Positions 9,073 to 19,751 are shown, numbered from the stretch's first letter. The stretch is DNA of 64,000 nucleotides from Bacteroides cutis (GCF_900241005.1 NZ_OEST01000005.1:124001-188000); one strand, 5' to 3'. Notes: generated from the letters alone by a model not told the origin. Program-made: numbers and translations.

Positions 9073-10419
9073 TTAATTGAAGTATTTTTCGATTTTCTTA
9101 ATCATCATGTTCAAGCAGAATACTACTACGTGGTCGTTCGCTTGTATTTGTGTATTACCCATTACTACCACACCCTCTCCATTGCGGATAAGTCCTCCGA
9201 TAGTAGTTCCTTTAGGCAATCCCAGGTCTTTTACCGGGTGCTTGGTGATTTTGGATCCGGCTTTCACGGTAAATTCCGCAACATCGGCATTGGCAAAAGT
9301 CAGGCATTTTACATTACTTACGTCAGCATCCAGCATCATTTGATAGATGTGGCTGGCGGCTATCATCTTTTTGTTGATAACCGTACCGATGTCGAGACTT
9401 TCGGCCATACCGATATAGTCTATGTTTTCTACTTCTGCTACCGTCTTGCTGACACCCATGCGTTTAGCTGCCAGGCAGGCGAGGATATTTGTTTCCGAAT
9501 TACCGGTCAGTGCAACGAAAGCTTCCGTATTCTTCAGACCTTCTTCCACAAGCAAATCCATATCCCGTCCGTCTCCGTTGATAATCATGGTTTTATCGTC
9601 CAATAGCTCTGTCAGTCGGTTACAACGGTTCAAATCATTGTCTACAATCTTTACCTGCATGTAGTCGGGAACATATTGTGCGGTACGTACGGCGATACGG
9701 CTTCCTCCCATGATCATCACATTACGTACATCGGCATAATCCTCCTTTCCGGCAATTTTCCGGATATACGGCACATATTTGCGGGTGGTTGTGAAGTAAA
9801 CGATGTCATGTAGTTTAATTGTATCGTCACCTCGTGGAATAAGCGTTTCATTACCGCGCTTGATGGCGACTACGTGATAAGGCAACTCCGGTCCGCCCAA
9901 TTGATGTAAGGGAATATTCAGTATCTCTGCCTTTTCACGCATTTTGGCACCTATCAGTATCAGTGCTCCACCGCAGAATTCCCACCATTGGCGAACCCAG
10001 CTCATACGAATGGAAGATACGATTTCTTTAGCGGCGAGCATCTCCGGATAAATCAGTGAATCTACGCCCAATTTCTGGAAAAACTCTTTGTTTTTCGGCA
10101 ATAAATATTCGTAATTATCAATACGTGCAACGGTTTTCTGTGCACCAAGGTTGGTTGCCAACATGCATGCAGTCATATTCCGGCTTTCGTCAGGAGTAAC
10201 TGCGATAAACAAATCTACTTCACCTGCATTTACTTCTTTCAACCCTTTGATAGAAGTTGGTGATGCGGTGACAGTCATCAGGTCGAAGTTTGAGTTAAGT
10301 GTACTCAACCTCTCCTCATTGTCGTCCATCAATATAATATCCTGTTTCTCGCGGGACAACAGTTTAGCCAAGTGTGTGCCTACTGCGCCGGCACCAGCAA
10401 TAATTATTTTCACTGCCAA
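9073..10419 (-). CDS. trkA: Trk system potassium uptake protein TrkA
   Basis: Cytoplasmic gating protein of the Trk K+ channel (448 residues). It has two RCK-N Rossmann domains, the first starting with [18 protein letters not shown] (about residue 5) and the second near [17 protein letters not shown] (about 232), each followed by a TrkA-C domain. The glycine-rich loops bind NAD(H). The start overlaps the end of dxs by 10 bp, and trkH follows at 13 bp, so dxs-trkA-trkH is read as one operon. Confidence 0.95.
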   Translation of the reverse strand: MAVKIIIAGAGAVGTHLAKLLSREKQDIILMDDNEERLSTLNSNFDLMTVTASPTSIKGLKEVNAGEVDLFIAVTPDESRNMTACMLATNLGAQKTVARIDNYEYLLPKNKEFFQKLGVDSLIYPEMLAAKEIVSSIRMSWVRQWWEFCGGALILIGAKMREKAEILNIPLHQLGGPELPYHVVAIKRGNETLIPRGDDTIKLHDIVYFTTTRKYVPYIRKIAGKEDYADVRNVMIMGGSRIAVRTAQYVPDYMQVKIVDNDLNRCNRLTELLDDKTMIINGDGRDMDLLVEEGLKNTEAFVALTGNSETNILACLAAKRMGVSKTVAEVENIDYIGMAESLDIGTVINKKMIAASHIYQMMLDADVSNVKCLTFANADVAEFTVKAGSKITKHPVKDLGLPKGTTIGGLIRNGEGVVVMGNTQIQANDHVVVFCLNMMIKKIEKYFN

Positions 10420-12320
10420 TTATTCATTATCAATTGATTAAAGATCTCCTCTTCACTCATTCCGCATAACCTGTACAATTCCGGTATCGAGCCGTGTTCT
10501 ATAAACTTGTCAGGCACGCCGATACGTTGTATGTGTGGTGTATAACCGTTATCTGCCATAAACTCGAGCACGGCACTTCCCATGCCACCCTTCAGCACAC
10601 CGTCCTCCACTGTAATGATACGTTGGAATGAACGTCCCACTTCATGCAATAATGCTTCGTCCATCGGTTTGAGAAAACGCAGGTCATAATGTGCAATAGA
10701 AAGCCCTTTTTCCTCTTCTGCCCGCTTGATGGCGTGGGCAGCGATATTTCCTATTGGCCCAAGGGTTATGACAGCGATATCTTTACCGTCTTTTAACTTT
10801 CGTCCTTTACCGACGGGAATTTCTTCTAACGGACATTTCCAATCCACCAGCACGCCACGTCCGCGTGGATAGCGGATGACAAACGGTCCTTTGTCCGGCA
10901 GTTGTGCCGTGTACATTAATCGGCGTAGTTCATGTTCGTTCATCGGTGAAGATACAGTTATATTAGGAATAGGACGGAAATATGCCAAGTCGAATACGCC
11001 ATGATGTGTCGGTCCGTCTTCACCTACCAGTCCGGCACGGTCCAGGCAGAGCACAACGGGTAAACGAAGCAATGCAATGTCATGTATCACATTATCGTAT
11101 GCCCGTTGCATAAAAGAAGAATAGATATTGCAGAACGGCTGCAATCCTTCCTTTGCCATACCGCCTGAGAAAGTGGCTGCATGTCCTTCGGCAATACCCA
11201 CATCGAAAGCACGATCGGGCATGGCTTTCATTAATATGTTCATGGAGCAACCTGTAGGCATGGCAGGAGTGACACCCATAATCTTCGGGTTCTTTTCAGC
11301 CAATTCCACCAATGTCTCACCGAAAACCTCCTGATAGAGTGGGGGCAGGTTGGTCGTGTCTGCCTTGATCCGTTCACCCGTTTCCGGATTGAATTTACCG
11401 GGAGCATGCCAGATGCCCGGAGCTTTTTCGGCAGGTTCAAATCCTTTTCCTTTGGTAGTATGCAGATGTAGGATTTTCGGTCCTTTCAAGTCTTTGATAT
11501 CCCGTAGGATACGTGCCAGATTTTTTACATTATGGCCGTCGATAGGACCGAAGTAACGGATATTCATTCCTTCGAATATATTCTGCTGCTGGGCAGCCAT
11601 AGACTTCAGGCTGTTGGCAAAGCGTATCAAGGCTTTCCGGCGTTCCTCATTCAGTAATCCCATCTTGAACAACACTTTAGACATCTTGAAACGTAGCTGA
11701 TTGTAACGGTTCGAGGTAGTGAGGTTGAAAAGATATTGTTTCATTCCTCCTACACTACGGTCTATTGACATGTCGTTGTCGTTAAGGATAATCAGCATAT
11801 TGTTTGGGGTAGATGAGACATTGTTCAACCCCTCGAACGCCAGTCCTCCACTCATACTTCCGTCACCCAATATGGCAACTATATGGCGGTCTTCTTCCCC
11901 TTTCTTTGCTGCAGCTACGGCCATACCGAGCGCTGCTGAAATAGAGTTCGACGCATGTCCGCAGGTAAAAGTATCATATTCGCTTTCTTCAGGGGAAGGG
12001 AAGGGACGTATCCCTTTGAACTTCCGGTTGGTGGAGAAAGCCTCCCGTCGTCCGGTCAATATCTTATGACCGTAAGCCTGATGTCCCACATCCCATACGA
12101 TACGATCATAAGGAGTATTGTAAACATAATGCAAAGCCACTGTCAGCTCTACTGTTCCCAAGCTTGCTGCAAAATGTCCAGGGTTGCGCGAAAGTTCCTT
12201 TATAATATCCTGCCGCAATTCATTGCAGACTTCCGGAAGTTGCTCTACACTAAGCTTTCGCAGGTCTTCAGGATAAGAAATAGAATTTAGCAAGTTATAT
12301 GTTGTTATTTCAGTCTTCAT
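10410..12320 (-). CDS. dxs: 1-deoxy-D-xylulose-5-phosphate synthase
   Basis: First enzyme of the MEP isoprenoid pathway; it condenses pyruvate and glyceraldehyde 3-phosphate using thiamine diphosphate. The 636-residue product has the N-terminal motif [15 protein letters not shown], the ThDP motif [15 protein letters not shown], and the transketolase-like C-terminal half with [12 protein letters not shown] and [15 protein letters not shown]. The frame is open to 12356, but the ATG at 12320 ([11 protein letters not shown]) matches the normal start. A possible -7 box (TATTTTTG, 12352-12345) lies just upstream. Its linkage to K+ uptake genes is positional only. Confidence 0.96.
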   Translation of the reverse strand: MKTEITTYNLLNSISYPEDLRKLSVEQLPEVCNELRQDIIKELSRNPGHFAASLGTVELTVALHYVYNTPYDRIVWDVGHQAYGHKILTGRREAFSTNRKFKGIRPFPSPEESEYDTFTCGHASNSISAALGMAVAAAKKGEEDRHIVAILGDGSMSGGLAFEGLNNVSSTPNNMLIILNDNDMSIDRSVGGMKQYLFNLTTSNRYNQLRFKMSKVLFKMGLLNEERRKALIRFANSLKSMAAQQQNIFEGMNIRYFGPIDGHNVKNLARILRDIKDLKGPKILHLHTTKGKGFEPAEKAPGIWHAPGKFNPETGERIKADTTNLPPLYQEVFGETLVELAEKNPKIMGVTPAMPTGCSMNILMKAMPDRAFDVGIAEGHAATFSGGMAKEGLQPFCNIYSSFMQRAYDNVIHDIALLRLPVVLCLDRAGLVGEDGPTHHGVFDLAYFRPIPNITVSSPMNEHELRRLMYTAQLPDKGPFVIRYPRGRGVLVDWKCPLEEIPVGKGRKLKDGKDIAVITLGPIGNIAAHAIKRAEEEKGLSIAHYDLRFLKPMDEALLHEVGRSFQRIITVEDGVLKGGMGSAVLEFMADNGYTPHIQRIGVPDKFIEHGSIPELYRLCGMSEEEIFNQLIMNNWQ

Positions 12321-12344
12321 TACTAATCTGAGCATTACAAATTG

Positions 12345-12352
12345 CAAAAATA
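12345..12352 (-). promoter_or_regulatory. possible -7 box for dxs operon
   Basis: TATTTTTG on the minus strand fits TAnnTTTG and would start transcription near 12338, giving an 18-nt leader. No clear -33 TTTG is seen. Confidence 0.35.
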
Positions 12353-12780
12353 GCAAAAGAAAATGGATTGTGATGAAAAGCCATTATAAAATCCTTTCAC
12401 TTTGGGCTTTTTCGAGTTAAAAATATTGGTGCTTTCGAAACAGTGAGAGAGAAGGACGTTTACTTTGAAGGAAGTGGGTAATTCCTATCCTATAATCAAA
12501 GATTACTCCGTCACTTTCTCAGTAAAGAAATTCAGGTTACTGTCATTATACAAGCGGTCTTTGCCAGATCTTTTTGAAAGCGTTACCCACTCCGTAGCAG
12601 CGTGTAGGGCGTGATAACTGAAAAGTCTCATAGATAGTTTTGGATAATAATGAAAACCCTTGCCTATGTTCAGTGACATAAGCAAGGGAGTATTTAGTTT
12701 GTCGAATTAGAAATTCTGATATTCAAAACTGAGAGATGAAGAGCCATTGCTGTAACGAAAGAAACAATAATAGTGAACAG
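12353..12780. other. spacer between RHS locus and dxs
   Basis: About 430 bases without a convincing gene. A 60-codon minus-strand frame at 12503-12685 starts inside a terminator-like hairpin (12657-12688) and shows no recognisable domain, so it may be a decayed remnant. Nothing else was recognised. Confidence 0.5.
12657..12688 (-). terminator. hairpin terminator after the RHS operon
   Basis: Arms CCCTTGC (12657-12663) and GCAAGGG (12682-12688) extend after one mismatch with TATGT/ACATA, leaving a 6-nt loop. On the minus strand the stem is followed by TTTTCA, as expected for a terminator of the genes transcribed from 19470 downwards. Confidence 0.6.
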
Positions 12781-12939
12781 TTAAGAAACGAATAGACTTA
12801 TTAATAAAATAAAAGCTAGAACATATGCAATAATTCTATTTCGAACTTCTTTTTCAATATTCCATTCATCTTTAAATAAGTTAGTTCTACATCCTTTTAA
12901 TATCCAGCAAATAAATGCTCCAATTAAATCTGGCGTCAT
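12781..12939 (-). CDS. 52-residue membrane protein, candidate immunity protein to the RHS tip
   Basis: A 52-codon frame (start MTPDLIGAFICWILKG, end LAFILLISLFVS, stop TAA at 12783-12781). Its ATG overlaps the RHS stop codon as TGATG. The last three RHS codons (Glu-Glu-Glu, GAG GAG GAA) supply a perfect AGGAGG ribosome-binding sequence at proper spacing. The product has a hydrophobic N-terminal segment, a charged middle (KDEWNIEKEVR) and a C-terminal membrane helix. Position directly after a polymorphic-toxin-type C-terminus, plus the coupling, suggest an immunity protein; that role is inference. It is as AT-rich as the RHS tip, which supports co-transfer. No family is recognised. Confidence 0.6.
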   Translation of the reverse strand: MTPDLIGAFICWILKGCRTNLFKDEWNIEKEVRNRIIAYVLAFILLISLFVS

Positions 12940-15900
12940 CATTCCTCCTCGTTTTGTTGATTATGAGTATACTTAATAGTTTCTATTGTATTTTTTTCTT
13001 TATTGAATATATCTATATTCCTTGTTTTCCCTTCATATCTCCTTACCTCAGCATTATAAACACCTTTTCTTTTCAATGCAGGTATATGTTTATTAGCTTT
13101 CTTAAACTTGTACCATGAACCCGGATTGCCCACTTTACTCATCTTTGAAAATGGTATATTATTACTGACTACATCAATAAACGCTCCCATTGTTTCAGTC
13201 GAAGTCTGTGATGCTCCTGACCAAGTCCTCCCTGTCAATACAACCTTAGGCGAATTTACCAATGAATAAACACTGGAAAGTATGAATTTGCTTATACCGT
13301 CTACCACTCCCTTTGCCGGTTCATCCAATGTAAACTCAATATTTGTCATATTACCCGTACCTTGAATACTACTATAACTTCCGGTTCGTTGCCAATTCCA
13401 AAATTCCTGCTCTGACAATCTTACATTCCCTTCCTTATAAGCAATGTATTCTTGACGGCCAATAAAAGTATTATGAAACCAGTTGTTATGAGTAGTCTCT
13501 TTATATGTCCCGTCAGGATTGTAGATTACCTTCATATGTCCATCAGGGTCAATAAACATTATCGGATTATTTCCGCAATAGCTATAAGGACTTTCCGGAT
13601 AATACTTCTCTGCCATCGGATCCACCGTCGTAAACCTTCCCAGCGCCGCATCATACTGCCTTGCCCCGTAATCATACCAGTCCAGCCCCTTCTTCGTGTC
13701 CAGTTCCTTGCCATTGTACTTGTAAGGTTGTACATTCCCCGAAGAAGCGAATACGCCCCCGAACGGATAGTAATGGTTCGTCTCTTCCACACTGCCGTCC
13801 TGACTCATCACCACCCGGTTGTTCCCCTGATGGTCCTGCAGGTAGTAATGATACTTCTTGTCGTTCAAGGTCACATATCCCGTCTCCGTCAGCAACAGCT
13901 TCTGAACACCGTTTTCATAGACCACATTCCCGCAATAGTCGGTTGTGGTGGCCGCACCGCCAATTGTATGCACGGTGCGCAGCTTTGTTCCGTCCGCCGC
14001 ATAAACATAGGAGATGACGCTGCCGTCACTGAACACGACCTTACTTGGCAAATTTAATACATTATATTGAATATCAATGATATTCTTATTCAAATCTTTC
14101 GTCAGATTGCCATTTGCGTCGTAAGTGTACTCACCAGCCTGTGAAGCGCCGTCCTTGAACTCAAAGCTGCCGTTGTAGGCAGAAGCGGTCGTGGCATCGT
14201 CCACACGGTTCAACCGGTTGCCGTCCAGGGTGAATGACAGGTTGTCCACCAGGCCATAACCGGCTACCGAAGTCTGTCCGTAGCGCTGCAAGCCGGTGAT
14301 GTTCCCATTGCTGTCATAACCCGTCACGCGTTCCGTGAAACGGTCGGTATTGCTGTCGATGGAGGCGGTCTCCCCGTACATGGCGCTTGCCAGCCTGTTT
14401 ACCCCGTCGTAGTCAAACTTGTATCCGCGTATGTTGCTCTCGTTGCCCGTTTTCCAGGTCATGCTGCTGATATTTCCGTTGTAGCAGAGCGTACCATTGC
14501 CCGTATTGTAATACAGGTCCTGTGTAAACTTCCCTCCGCCGATTTCCGTCAACCAGCCGCGGATGTTGTAAGTATAGGCCAGCGAATTTGTGGAAGAGCC
14601 GTGGAAAGTCCTGGAAGACAGGCGTCCCCATTCATCATACGCGTTGGCAACCAGTGTCACCTTCGCACCGTCCAGCGTGTGTTCCACCCGGTTCAGCCGG
14701 TCGGCATGGTCGTATGTATAGACATACGTTTCCGTCCGTGTCAGCTTCCCGCTTCCTGTATGCGTATGTGTCACGGTGAGCGGCTTGTCCGTCAGCGTAT
14801 ATACCGTACCGGTAGTCTCGTAACCGCCCAGCAGATTGCTTTCGACAACCTTGACGGTGCGGCCCTTGTTGTCGTAATAGTAAGCCTTGAAGACAGGCGT
14901 GTCACTTCCGAAGGAGGTTGTCACGCTTCCCGTCAGTGCCCCGTGGGCATAACCCGAAGTGTCATCGTGGAAGGCGCTGTCATAGCCCGTGGCTTCGCGG
15001 AATGCCGCATAGCCGTCATAGAAATTCCTCACATGTGCCGTGCGGCCTGAGGAAAGGTTTTTCGAAGAACACTCCCCCTGTTCCGTCAGCCTTCCGAAAG
15101 CGTCATACAGGTAGTAGGTCCATCTGCCCGCCGGACGTTGGTTGCCGTCCTGCGAGAAAGAAAGGCGGTCGCAGCTGTCATATTCATACTCCACGGGCTC
15201 CGCGCCGGGAAGCTTCTTGCTGATACAGCGTTGCATGGCGTCGTATTCGTACCGGAAAGCATACAAGTCAAGGTTGGCATGGCTTTGGTACATCGGCTGG
15301 AGTACGAATCCCAGGTTGCCTTCCGCATCATATACATAATAGGTGTCGTAAGTTTCATCCCCCTGTTTCAGGCGGGTCAGCACCGTGCGTTGCCGCTTGT
15401 CGGTAAAGGTATACGACACCTTGCCGTCTTCATCCGTGGTCTTTACCGCTTCGAGCGTCCCCGATGGGTACATGCCCGCATCTTGGAGGGTACCGTCGCT
15501 ACCCGCCTTGTACTGTCGGCAGGAATATTCCCCGGAAGCCCTGTTGAGGGTATACACCGTCTGCACGGGATGTTCCTTCCAGGCAATGCCGGCATCTGTC
15601 ATCAGCAAGGGACGTCCCCAGGGAGATTCTTCGTAGAGGGTTTCCGAATACGGGCGGGTGTCTCCCAAGATGCCCGGTGCCTGTTCGGGCATGTTGGAGA
15701 TGAAAGCTCCGCTCATTCCCGATACGGGAACCGCGTTCCATTGCCGCCATGCACGGCCACGTTTGTCGTAGTCGATGAAATCCACCAGGTCTTTCCCTCC
15801 CGGGGTCACGCCTTTCCGTACCGTCTGCACCGGGCGGCCCAGCCCGTCGAAGTATTGTATCCGGTCCAGGCATCCTCCCGAGGTGTCCAGCATCAGTTTC

Positions 15901-16514
15901 CGGCGGATGTAACTCCGTCCGGAGGTGATGCCTGCCACCGGTGAAGCATACGACGGGTCGGAATCGGGTTCCGGTATATAAGGGATAAGGCCGGGGTAGA
16001 CAGGTGCCGGGACCGGAACGTCAAGAGAATATGGCGGCAACAGGTTGTCGATAATAAAGGTGAAACGCAGTTCATGCGCTGACGTATTATTCTTCAGGGC
16101 CACCTGCGCCATGTAATCGCCGGAAGAGACATACGCGTTCATGCCGCAAGGGCGACCGGTCATCGGCCGGTATTTCAACGTATATTCCCGGCGGGCACCA
16201 TCGTCCGCTATCTTGAAGAGCCTGACCGTATATCCCAACGGGAAGGAAGAAGAGCTGCCGGTGGTTGCGGACGGACTGAAAAATACGGGGCCGAACATGG
16301 AGGGCTTGTCGATGTGGAACCGTAGGGTGATGTCTACTGCGGAATACTCTGCCGGAATGTTGAATGTCTGCGGGTTGCGGTCCGGTTGTGATAGGGACAT
16401 GTCCTCCGTGAAGGTCTTTTGCGCTCCCGCCGTAAGTGGGAAAAGGAACGTCACCAGCAGGGCGAGCAATGCCCCGTAGAGTTTGCTGTTTGTTTTATTA
16501 TGGATTGACTTCAT
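12939..16514 (-). CDS. RHS repeat protein with DUF6443-like N-terminus and variable C-terminal tip
   Basis: 1191 residues. A signal peptide (cleavage near TAGAQ) is followed by a region resembling DUF6443 (about 205-270, around YFDGLGRPVQTVRKG). Many YD repeats follow (EYDSCDRL, TYTYDHADRLNRV, YTYDANGNLTKD), then the RHS core signature YDYGARQYDAALGRFTTVDP (about 955-974) ending at DPDG (989-992). The last about 199 residues share nothing with the core and are sharply AT-rich (10 of 60 G+C in 12961-13020 against 31 of 60 in 15001-15060). In the family such tips are toxins; no known toxin fold is recognised here, so activity is unknown. It overlaps the upstream RHS gene by 17 bp and the small downstream gene by one base. 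Confidence 0.85.
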   Translation of the reverse strand: MKSIHNKTNSKLYGALLALLVTFLFPLTAGAQKTFTEDMSLSQPDRNPQTFNIPAEYSAVDITLRFHIDKPSMFGPVFFSPSATTGSSSSFPLGYTVRLFKIADDGARREYTLKYRPMTGRPCGMNAYVSSGDYMAQVALKNNTSAHELRFTFIIDNLLPPYSLDVPVPAPVYPGLIPYIPEPDSDPSYASPVAGITSGRSYIRRKLMLDTSGGCLDRIQYFDGLGRPVQTVRKGVTPGGKDLVDFIDYDKRGRAWRQWNAVPVSGMSGAFISNMPEQAPGILGDTRPYSETLYEESPWGRPLLMTDAGIAWKEHPVQTVYTLNRASGEYSCRQYKAGSDGTLQDAGMYPSGTLEAVKTTDEDGKVSYTFTDKRQRTVLTRLKQGDETYDTYYVYDAEGNLGFVLQPMYQSHANLDLYAFRYEYDAMQRCISKKLPGAEPVEYEYDSCDRLSFSQDGNQRPAGRWTYYLYDAFGRLTEQGECSSKNLSSGRTAHVRNFYDGYAAFREATGYDSAFHDDTSGYAHGALTGSVTTSFGSDTPVFKAYYYDNKGRTVKVVESNLLGGYETTGTVYTLTDKPLTVTHTHTGSGKLTRTETYVYTYDHADRLNRVEHTLDGAKVTLVANAYDEWGRLSSRTFHGSSTNSLAYTYNIRGWLTEIGGGKFTQDLYYNTGNGTLCYNGNISSMTWKTGNESNIRGYKFDYDGVNRLASAMYGETASIDSNTDRFTERVTGYDSNGNITGLQRYGQTSVAGYGLVDNLSFTLDGNRLNRVDDATTASAYNGSFEFKDGASQAGEYTYDANGNLTKDLNKNIIDIQYNVLNLPSKVVFSDGSVISYVYAADGTKLRTVHTIGGAATTTDYCGNVVYENGVQKLLLTETGYVTLNDKKYHYYLQDHQGNNRVVMSQDGSVEETNHYYPFGGVFASSGNVQPYKYNGKELDTKKGLDWYDYGARQYDAALGRFTTVDPMAEKYYPESPYSYCGNNPIMFIDPDGHMKVIYNPDGTYKETTHNNWFHNTFIGRQEYIAYKEGNVRLSEQEFWNWQRTGSYSSIQGTGNMTNIEFTLDEPAKGVVDGISKFILSSVYSLVNSPKVVLTGRTWSGASQTSTETMGAFIDVVSNNIPFSKMSKVGNPGSWYKFKKANKHIPALKRKGVYNAEVRRYEGKTRNIDIFNKEKNTIETIKYTHNQQNEEE

Positions 16515-19470
16515 GATATTCTATGGTTGAAAGGTTCGTTTTATTAGTATCTTTGATTGTAGTGAGACGCCCCAGGGAGTCATATTCGTAGTAGGTGGAC
16601 ATTCCGTTGGGAGCTGTCTCCTGTATCACTCCCACTAAAGGGCGGTAGCGGTATGCGGTAATCTGCGCTTGCGGGTTGTCCTTGCGCACCTGCTCGATGA
16701 TGTCGTAAACCGGTTGCCCGATGTCGTGGCTTGCAGCCAAGGTTTCGGGTTGGATACCGGCCGTCTCGAAAACCGAAAGGGACAGGTTATGTGCCACCGC
16801 AATGATATCCTTTCCGCCGTATCCCCAGAGGTAAGTGGTGATTGTCCCGTCGCGGGAAGTCACCTGGCAGGGACGCCCGCATTTCAAAGGACGCGAATAC
16901 GTCTCTACATCCCTGAACTGGGTATTGGCGGCATTCACGCTTTCTTCCACCGCCGACAGGCTGTAGCCGCGGTTCACGGCTCCCTGTTCATAACGGTAGC
17001 GCACCGTTTTCAGCAGATTACCGTCCGAATAATAACGGGCCTCGACCGGAGTGGACAGCTCATTGGAGGCGGTCATGGCGGCATCTATGGTCTTGGAGCG
17101 GTCGAACGGATAAGTGTACACCACCCGGTCATACGTCCCGTCGCTATTGTCCGTTTTGCTTTCACGGATCAGGTTATACCTGTTTTCGTGGATTTTGGAA
17201 ACGGAGCGCGTCAGCACGGTGTCGTTCCCGTAAACCGTGACAGTCTGCGAACCGTCCTCCGCATCCACTACCGTATAACCCTTTCCTGTCCTGTGGCTGT
17301 AGCTGTTTTGATAGAGTTCACGGAGTTTCGAACTGGAAGCCACCATTGCATCCGTCGCTCCTTCTATCAACGAAAGCCTGCGCAAGTCACTGATGTCGTG
17401 GAAAGAATGGCGGGGCAGGGAAGACACGCTGCCGGCTTGTCGGTCGTGGTTGATGATGTCGGTGCGTTTCCCGGCTTGGAGGAGTACCCTGTTGTTGACA
17501 GGCTCGTCAATGTTATGCAAGTTGTCCGGATTCGTATAATAGGAGTCGGGCCACACCGCACGGTTATCGAAATGATGGACGGTAGATTCGCCGACTTGTC
17601 TCTCCGCGGAAAGTTCGGGAACGGAACCTGGAGCGGGCTGGGAACCTTGAGGGTTTACAAACTCCATAACCTTGTCGAAATACACGTCCTGGTCTTGGGT
17701 CACCGAATTGCTGTGCGTGTACAGCGTGTAGTCTACCGGGCGGACATCGGGGGCGATCTGGTTGCTGCTTACATAGTACTTCTTCATCTTCTGCCGATAG
17801 GTCAGGTTGCACATCGGGAAACGGGTACTTCCGATTCCTTCCTCGTTGTCGCCCGAATAATACTTGAAGACACGCTTTACGGGATGTCCCGCGACGGGAT
17901 AGTCCGTTATTTCCGTAATCCGGAGTTGTCCCCCGTCTATGTATCCCGAAGCGCTGTCCGGGGCGGGAATGCGGCTCAGTCCATAGGCGTACACCGTTTT
18001 TCCGCCCGCAGGATAGGTGATGTCCGACAGGGTATGGATTCTGGCACTGTACAGGTCGCCGCTTTTGTCGGCGCCGCCTATCGTGAACGAGTACGTCTGC
18101 CGGTTGTTGGTGATACTCACCGTCTGTCTCGGTACAAAATCCGTATTGCCGCTTTTCCCGTTATAATATCCCCAGTAGTCAACGGCTTTGGTGGCAGGGT
18201 CATAATCTCCCCCGAAATAGTTCATCTTGTACGTTTCGACCGTATTGCCGTCACCGTCGGCTATTTTCAGCGCTTCAAGCAGGATCCTGCCATGACCGGC
18301 CTTTTTCTGTATCAGGGTAACGCTGCGCACTACATTCCCTTGGGTATCTTTCACCAGGATTTTTTCCAGGCAGTTTCCGGTGGAAGAATAAGAGAAACTC
18401 ACCGTGCCGCCACTGAAAGCAATACCCTTTATCGGGCGCACCTTTACCGTGGCCACCGCCCCGAAGTAGCTGCGGTTACCCACGCCCCCCCACTTCTCAA
18501 AAACCGGCTTCGGGGTCCCGCCGGGCTGTATGGTTGTCCCGTTCATGTAATAGTAGTTTTCTTGTCCGTTCACTCCCGCCCAGTAGCCCGGGTGGGGAGG
18601 TGTCCCCGGTGACGGCACATGGTAGTCGGGATAATTGTCTTCCGTGGCGTAATAGTCGTAAGCACCCTTGTAAACCTCGTCCGGCAGGTCGGTGTAATAG
18701 CTGAAACTTATCCTGTCGCCATCGGGCGAAGTGATCTCGGAAGCTTTCCAGGCCGTTTGTGCGGAATAGGAGTTTACGAGGCTCGTTTCCTCCCTCGCGT
18801 TGGCATCTTGCCCGAAAAGGTACTTGTTTCCGGCTCCATCGATAACCCTCAGCTGGTTGTTGAAACTGTCGTTGACCTTGGTTTCGCTTTCGCCCAATGA
18901 CACTTTCAGCTCCGGACGGTGAAACAGCCGGGGGATGAACTGGTGGCTGTCGGCTTGTTGCAGCACAAAGTCGGCCGATGCGTCGATGAGCTTCATGTGG
19001 AAAATGTCTTCAAGCACGTCGCAGGTTCCCTGTCCTATCCTTACCTTATAGATATCGGGCAAGCGGGTCAGGTTTGACTTGTCGTACAGGAACGATCGTT
19101 CGTCGGGCAATCCGCGCACCTCACGGCTGATGACGGGTTCTGCCTCCAGCGTCCATCCCAAGGCTACCGATCCGTTTTTCTGTTCGGCTTTTATCCCTCC
19201 GGTAGTGTAGGAAAGCGAGATGGGGAGAGTGAACGAAGCTGTACGGATGGTGTAAACCGGTATGCGTATCGTGGCTCGTCCGGTGGAGTAATCCATAGCC
19301 TCCGGCTTTTTGCAGAACAGCTCCGAGGCCTGCTTGGAAGCCGGACAGAATGATTGGGAACGTGCGGCGATGTCGTAACTGCCCGGGACGGACTGCCCGG
19401 ACACGGGACATGGCATGCCGCAAACCAGGAGCAGGCATGCTGCCATTGTTTTAAAATTGGGTCTTTTCAT
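16498..19470 (-). CDS. RHS/YD-repeat surface protein, N-terminal partner
   Basis: 990 residues with a signal peptide (MKRPNFKTMAACLLL start, cleavage near VSGQS). The N-terminal part resembles the start of insecticidal-toxin/SpvB-like RHS proteins (GRATIRIPVYTI and LPISLSYTTGGIK, about 65-95). The C-terminal end carries YD-type repeats (YRYRPLVGVIQETAPNG then YEYDSLGRLTTI). It overlaps the following RHS gene by 17 bp, so the pair is co-transcribed and may form one shell in two chains. G+C is higher than in neighbouring genes. Probably exported or surface-exposed; exact role unknown. Confidence 0.8.
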   Translation of the reverse strand: MKRPNFKTMAACLLLVCGMPCPVSGQSVPGSYDIAARSQSFCPASKQASELFCKKPEAMDYSTGRATIRIPVYTIRTASFTLPISLSYTTGGIKAEQKNGSVALGWTLEAEPVISREVRGLPDERSFLYDKSNLTRLPDIYKVRIGQGTCDVLEDIFHMKLIDASADFVLQQADSHQFIPRLFHRPELKVSLGESETKVNDSFNNQLRVIDGAGNKYLFGQDANAREETSLVNSYSAQTAWKASEITSPDGDRISFSYYTDLPDEVYKGAYDYYATEDNYPDYHVPSPGTPPHPGYWAGVNGQENYYYMNGTTIQPGGTPKPVFEKWGGVGNRSYFGAVATVKVRPIKGIAFSGGTVSFSYSSTGNCLEKILVKDTQGNVVRSVTLIQKKAGHGRILLEALKIADGDGNTVETYKMNYFGGDYDPATKAVDYWGYYNGKSGNTDFVPRQTVSITNNRQTYSFTIGGADKSGDLYSARIHTLSDITYPAGGKTVYAYGLSRIPAPDSASGYIDGGQLRITEITDYPVAGHPVKRVFKYYSGDNEEGIGSTRFPMCNLTYRQKMKKYYVSSNQIAPDVRPVDYTLYTHSNSVTQDQDVYFDKVMEFVNPQGSQPAPGSVPELSAERQVGESTVHHFDNRAVWPDSYYTNPDNLHNIDEPVNNRVLLQAGKRTDIINHDRQAGSVSSLPRHSFHDISDLRRLSLIEGATDAMVASSSKLRELYQNSYSHRTGKGYTVVDAEDGSQTVTVYGNDTVLTRSVSKIHENRYNLIRESKTDNSDGTYDRVVYTYPFDRSKTIDAAMTASNELSTPVEARYYSDGNLLKTVRYRYEQGAVNRGYSLSAVEESVNAANTQFRDVETYSRPLKCGRPCQVTSRDGTITTYLWGYGGKDIIAVAHNLSLSVFETAGIQPETLAASHDIGQPVYDIIEQVRKDNPQAQITAYRYRPLVGVIQETAPNGMSTYYEYDSLGRLTTIKDTNKTNLSTIEYHEVNP

Positions 19471-19536
19471 GTGTGAATTGTGTTAAATCGGTTGATAAAA
19501 TAGTTTTGTTTTTGTGTTTTAAGCTTAATCACGATG

Positions 19537-19544
19537 CAAATGTA
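19537..19544 (-). promoter_or_regulatory. -7 box for the RHS operon
   Basis: TACATTTG on the minus strand, about 67 nt upstream of the RHS start codon at 19470. No -33 box is obvious at the usual distance. Confidence 0.45.
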
Positions 19545-19700
19545 AGGCTTGCATGTGGTGTGTGAAAATTAAAACCACTGTTTTTTGTTCACGAAATGTG
19601 TTTTGGTAAATAGCCGGTTATTTGCCTGCTCCTGCACAGGCTCAACAGGTACTTCCCCGGTCGACATATCTTTCCGTATCGAAAAATCTCCCTTTTCATC

Positions 19701-19751
19701 CACAGGCTGCGGACAGCCTGTGTCTTGAGTTCCTCCGGTTTCGGGGGAACT
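19701..19751. other. two adjacent hairpins in the RHS upstream spacer
   Basis: CACAGGCTG (19701-19709) pairs perfectly with CAGCCTGTG (19714-19722) around a 4-nt loop. AGTTCCTCCG (19728-19737) pairs with CGGGGGAACT (19742-19751), with one G-T pair. No gene is seen here; they could be remnants of terminators or of an element. Confidence 0.5.

Noticed and set aside
12503..12685. 60-codon minus-strand frame in the RHS-dxs gap
   Set aside because: It starts inside a terminator-like hairpin, has no promoter or recognisable domain; kept only as a possible remnant in the gap description.
16669..18612. 647-codon open frame on the plus strand inside the RHS gene
   Set aside because: It is antisense to a well-supported RHS gene with YD repeats; no domain or signal peptide is seen, and G+C-rich repeat genes often leave such open shadow frames.
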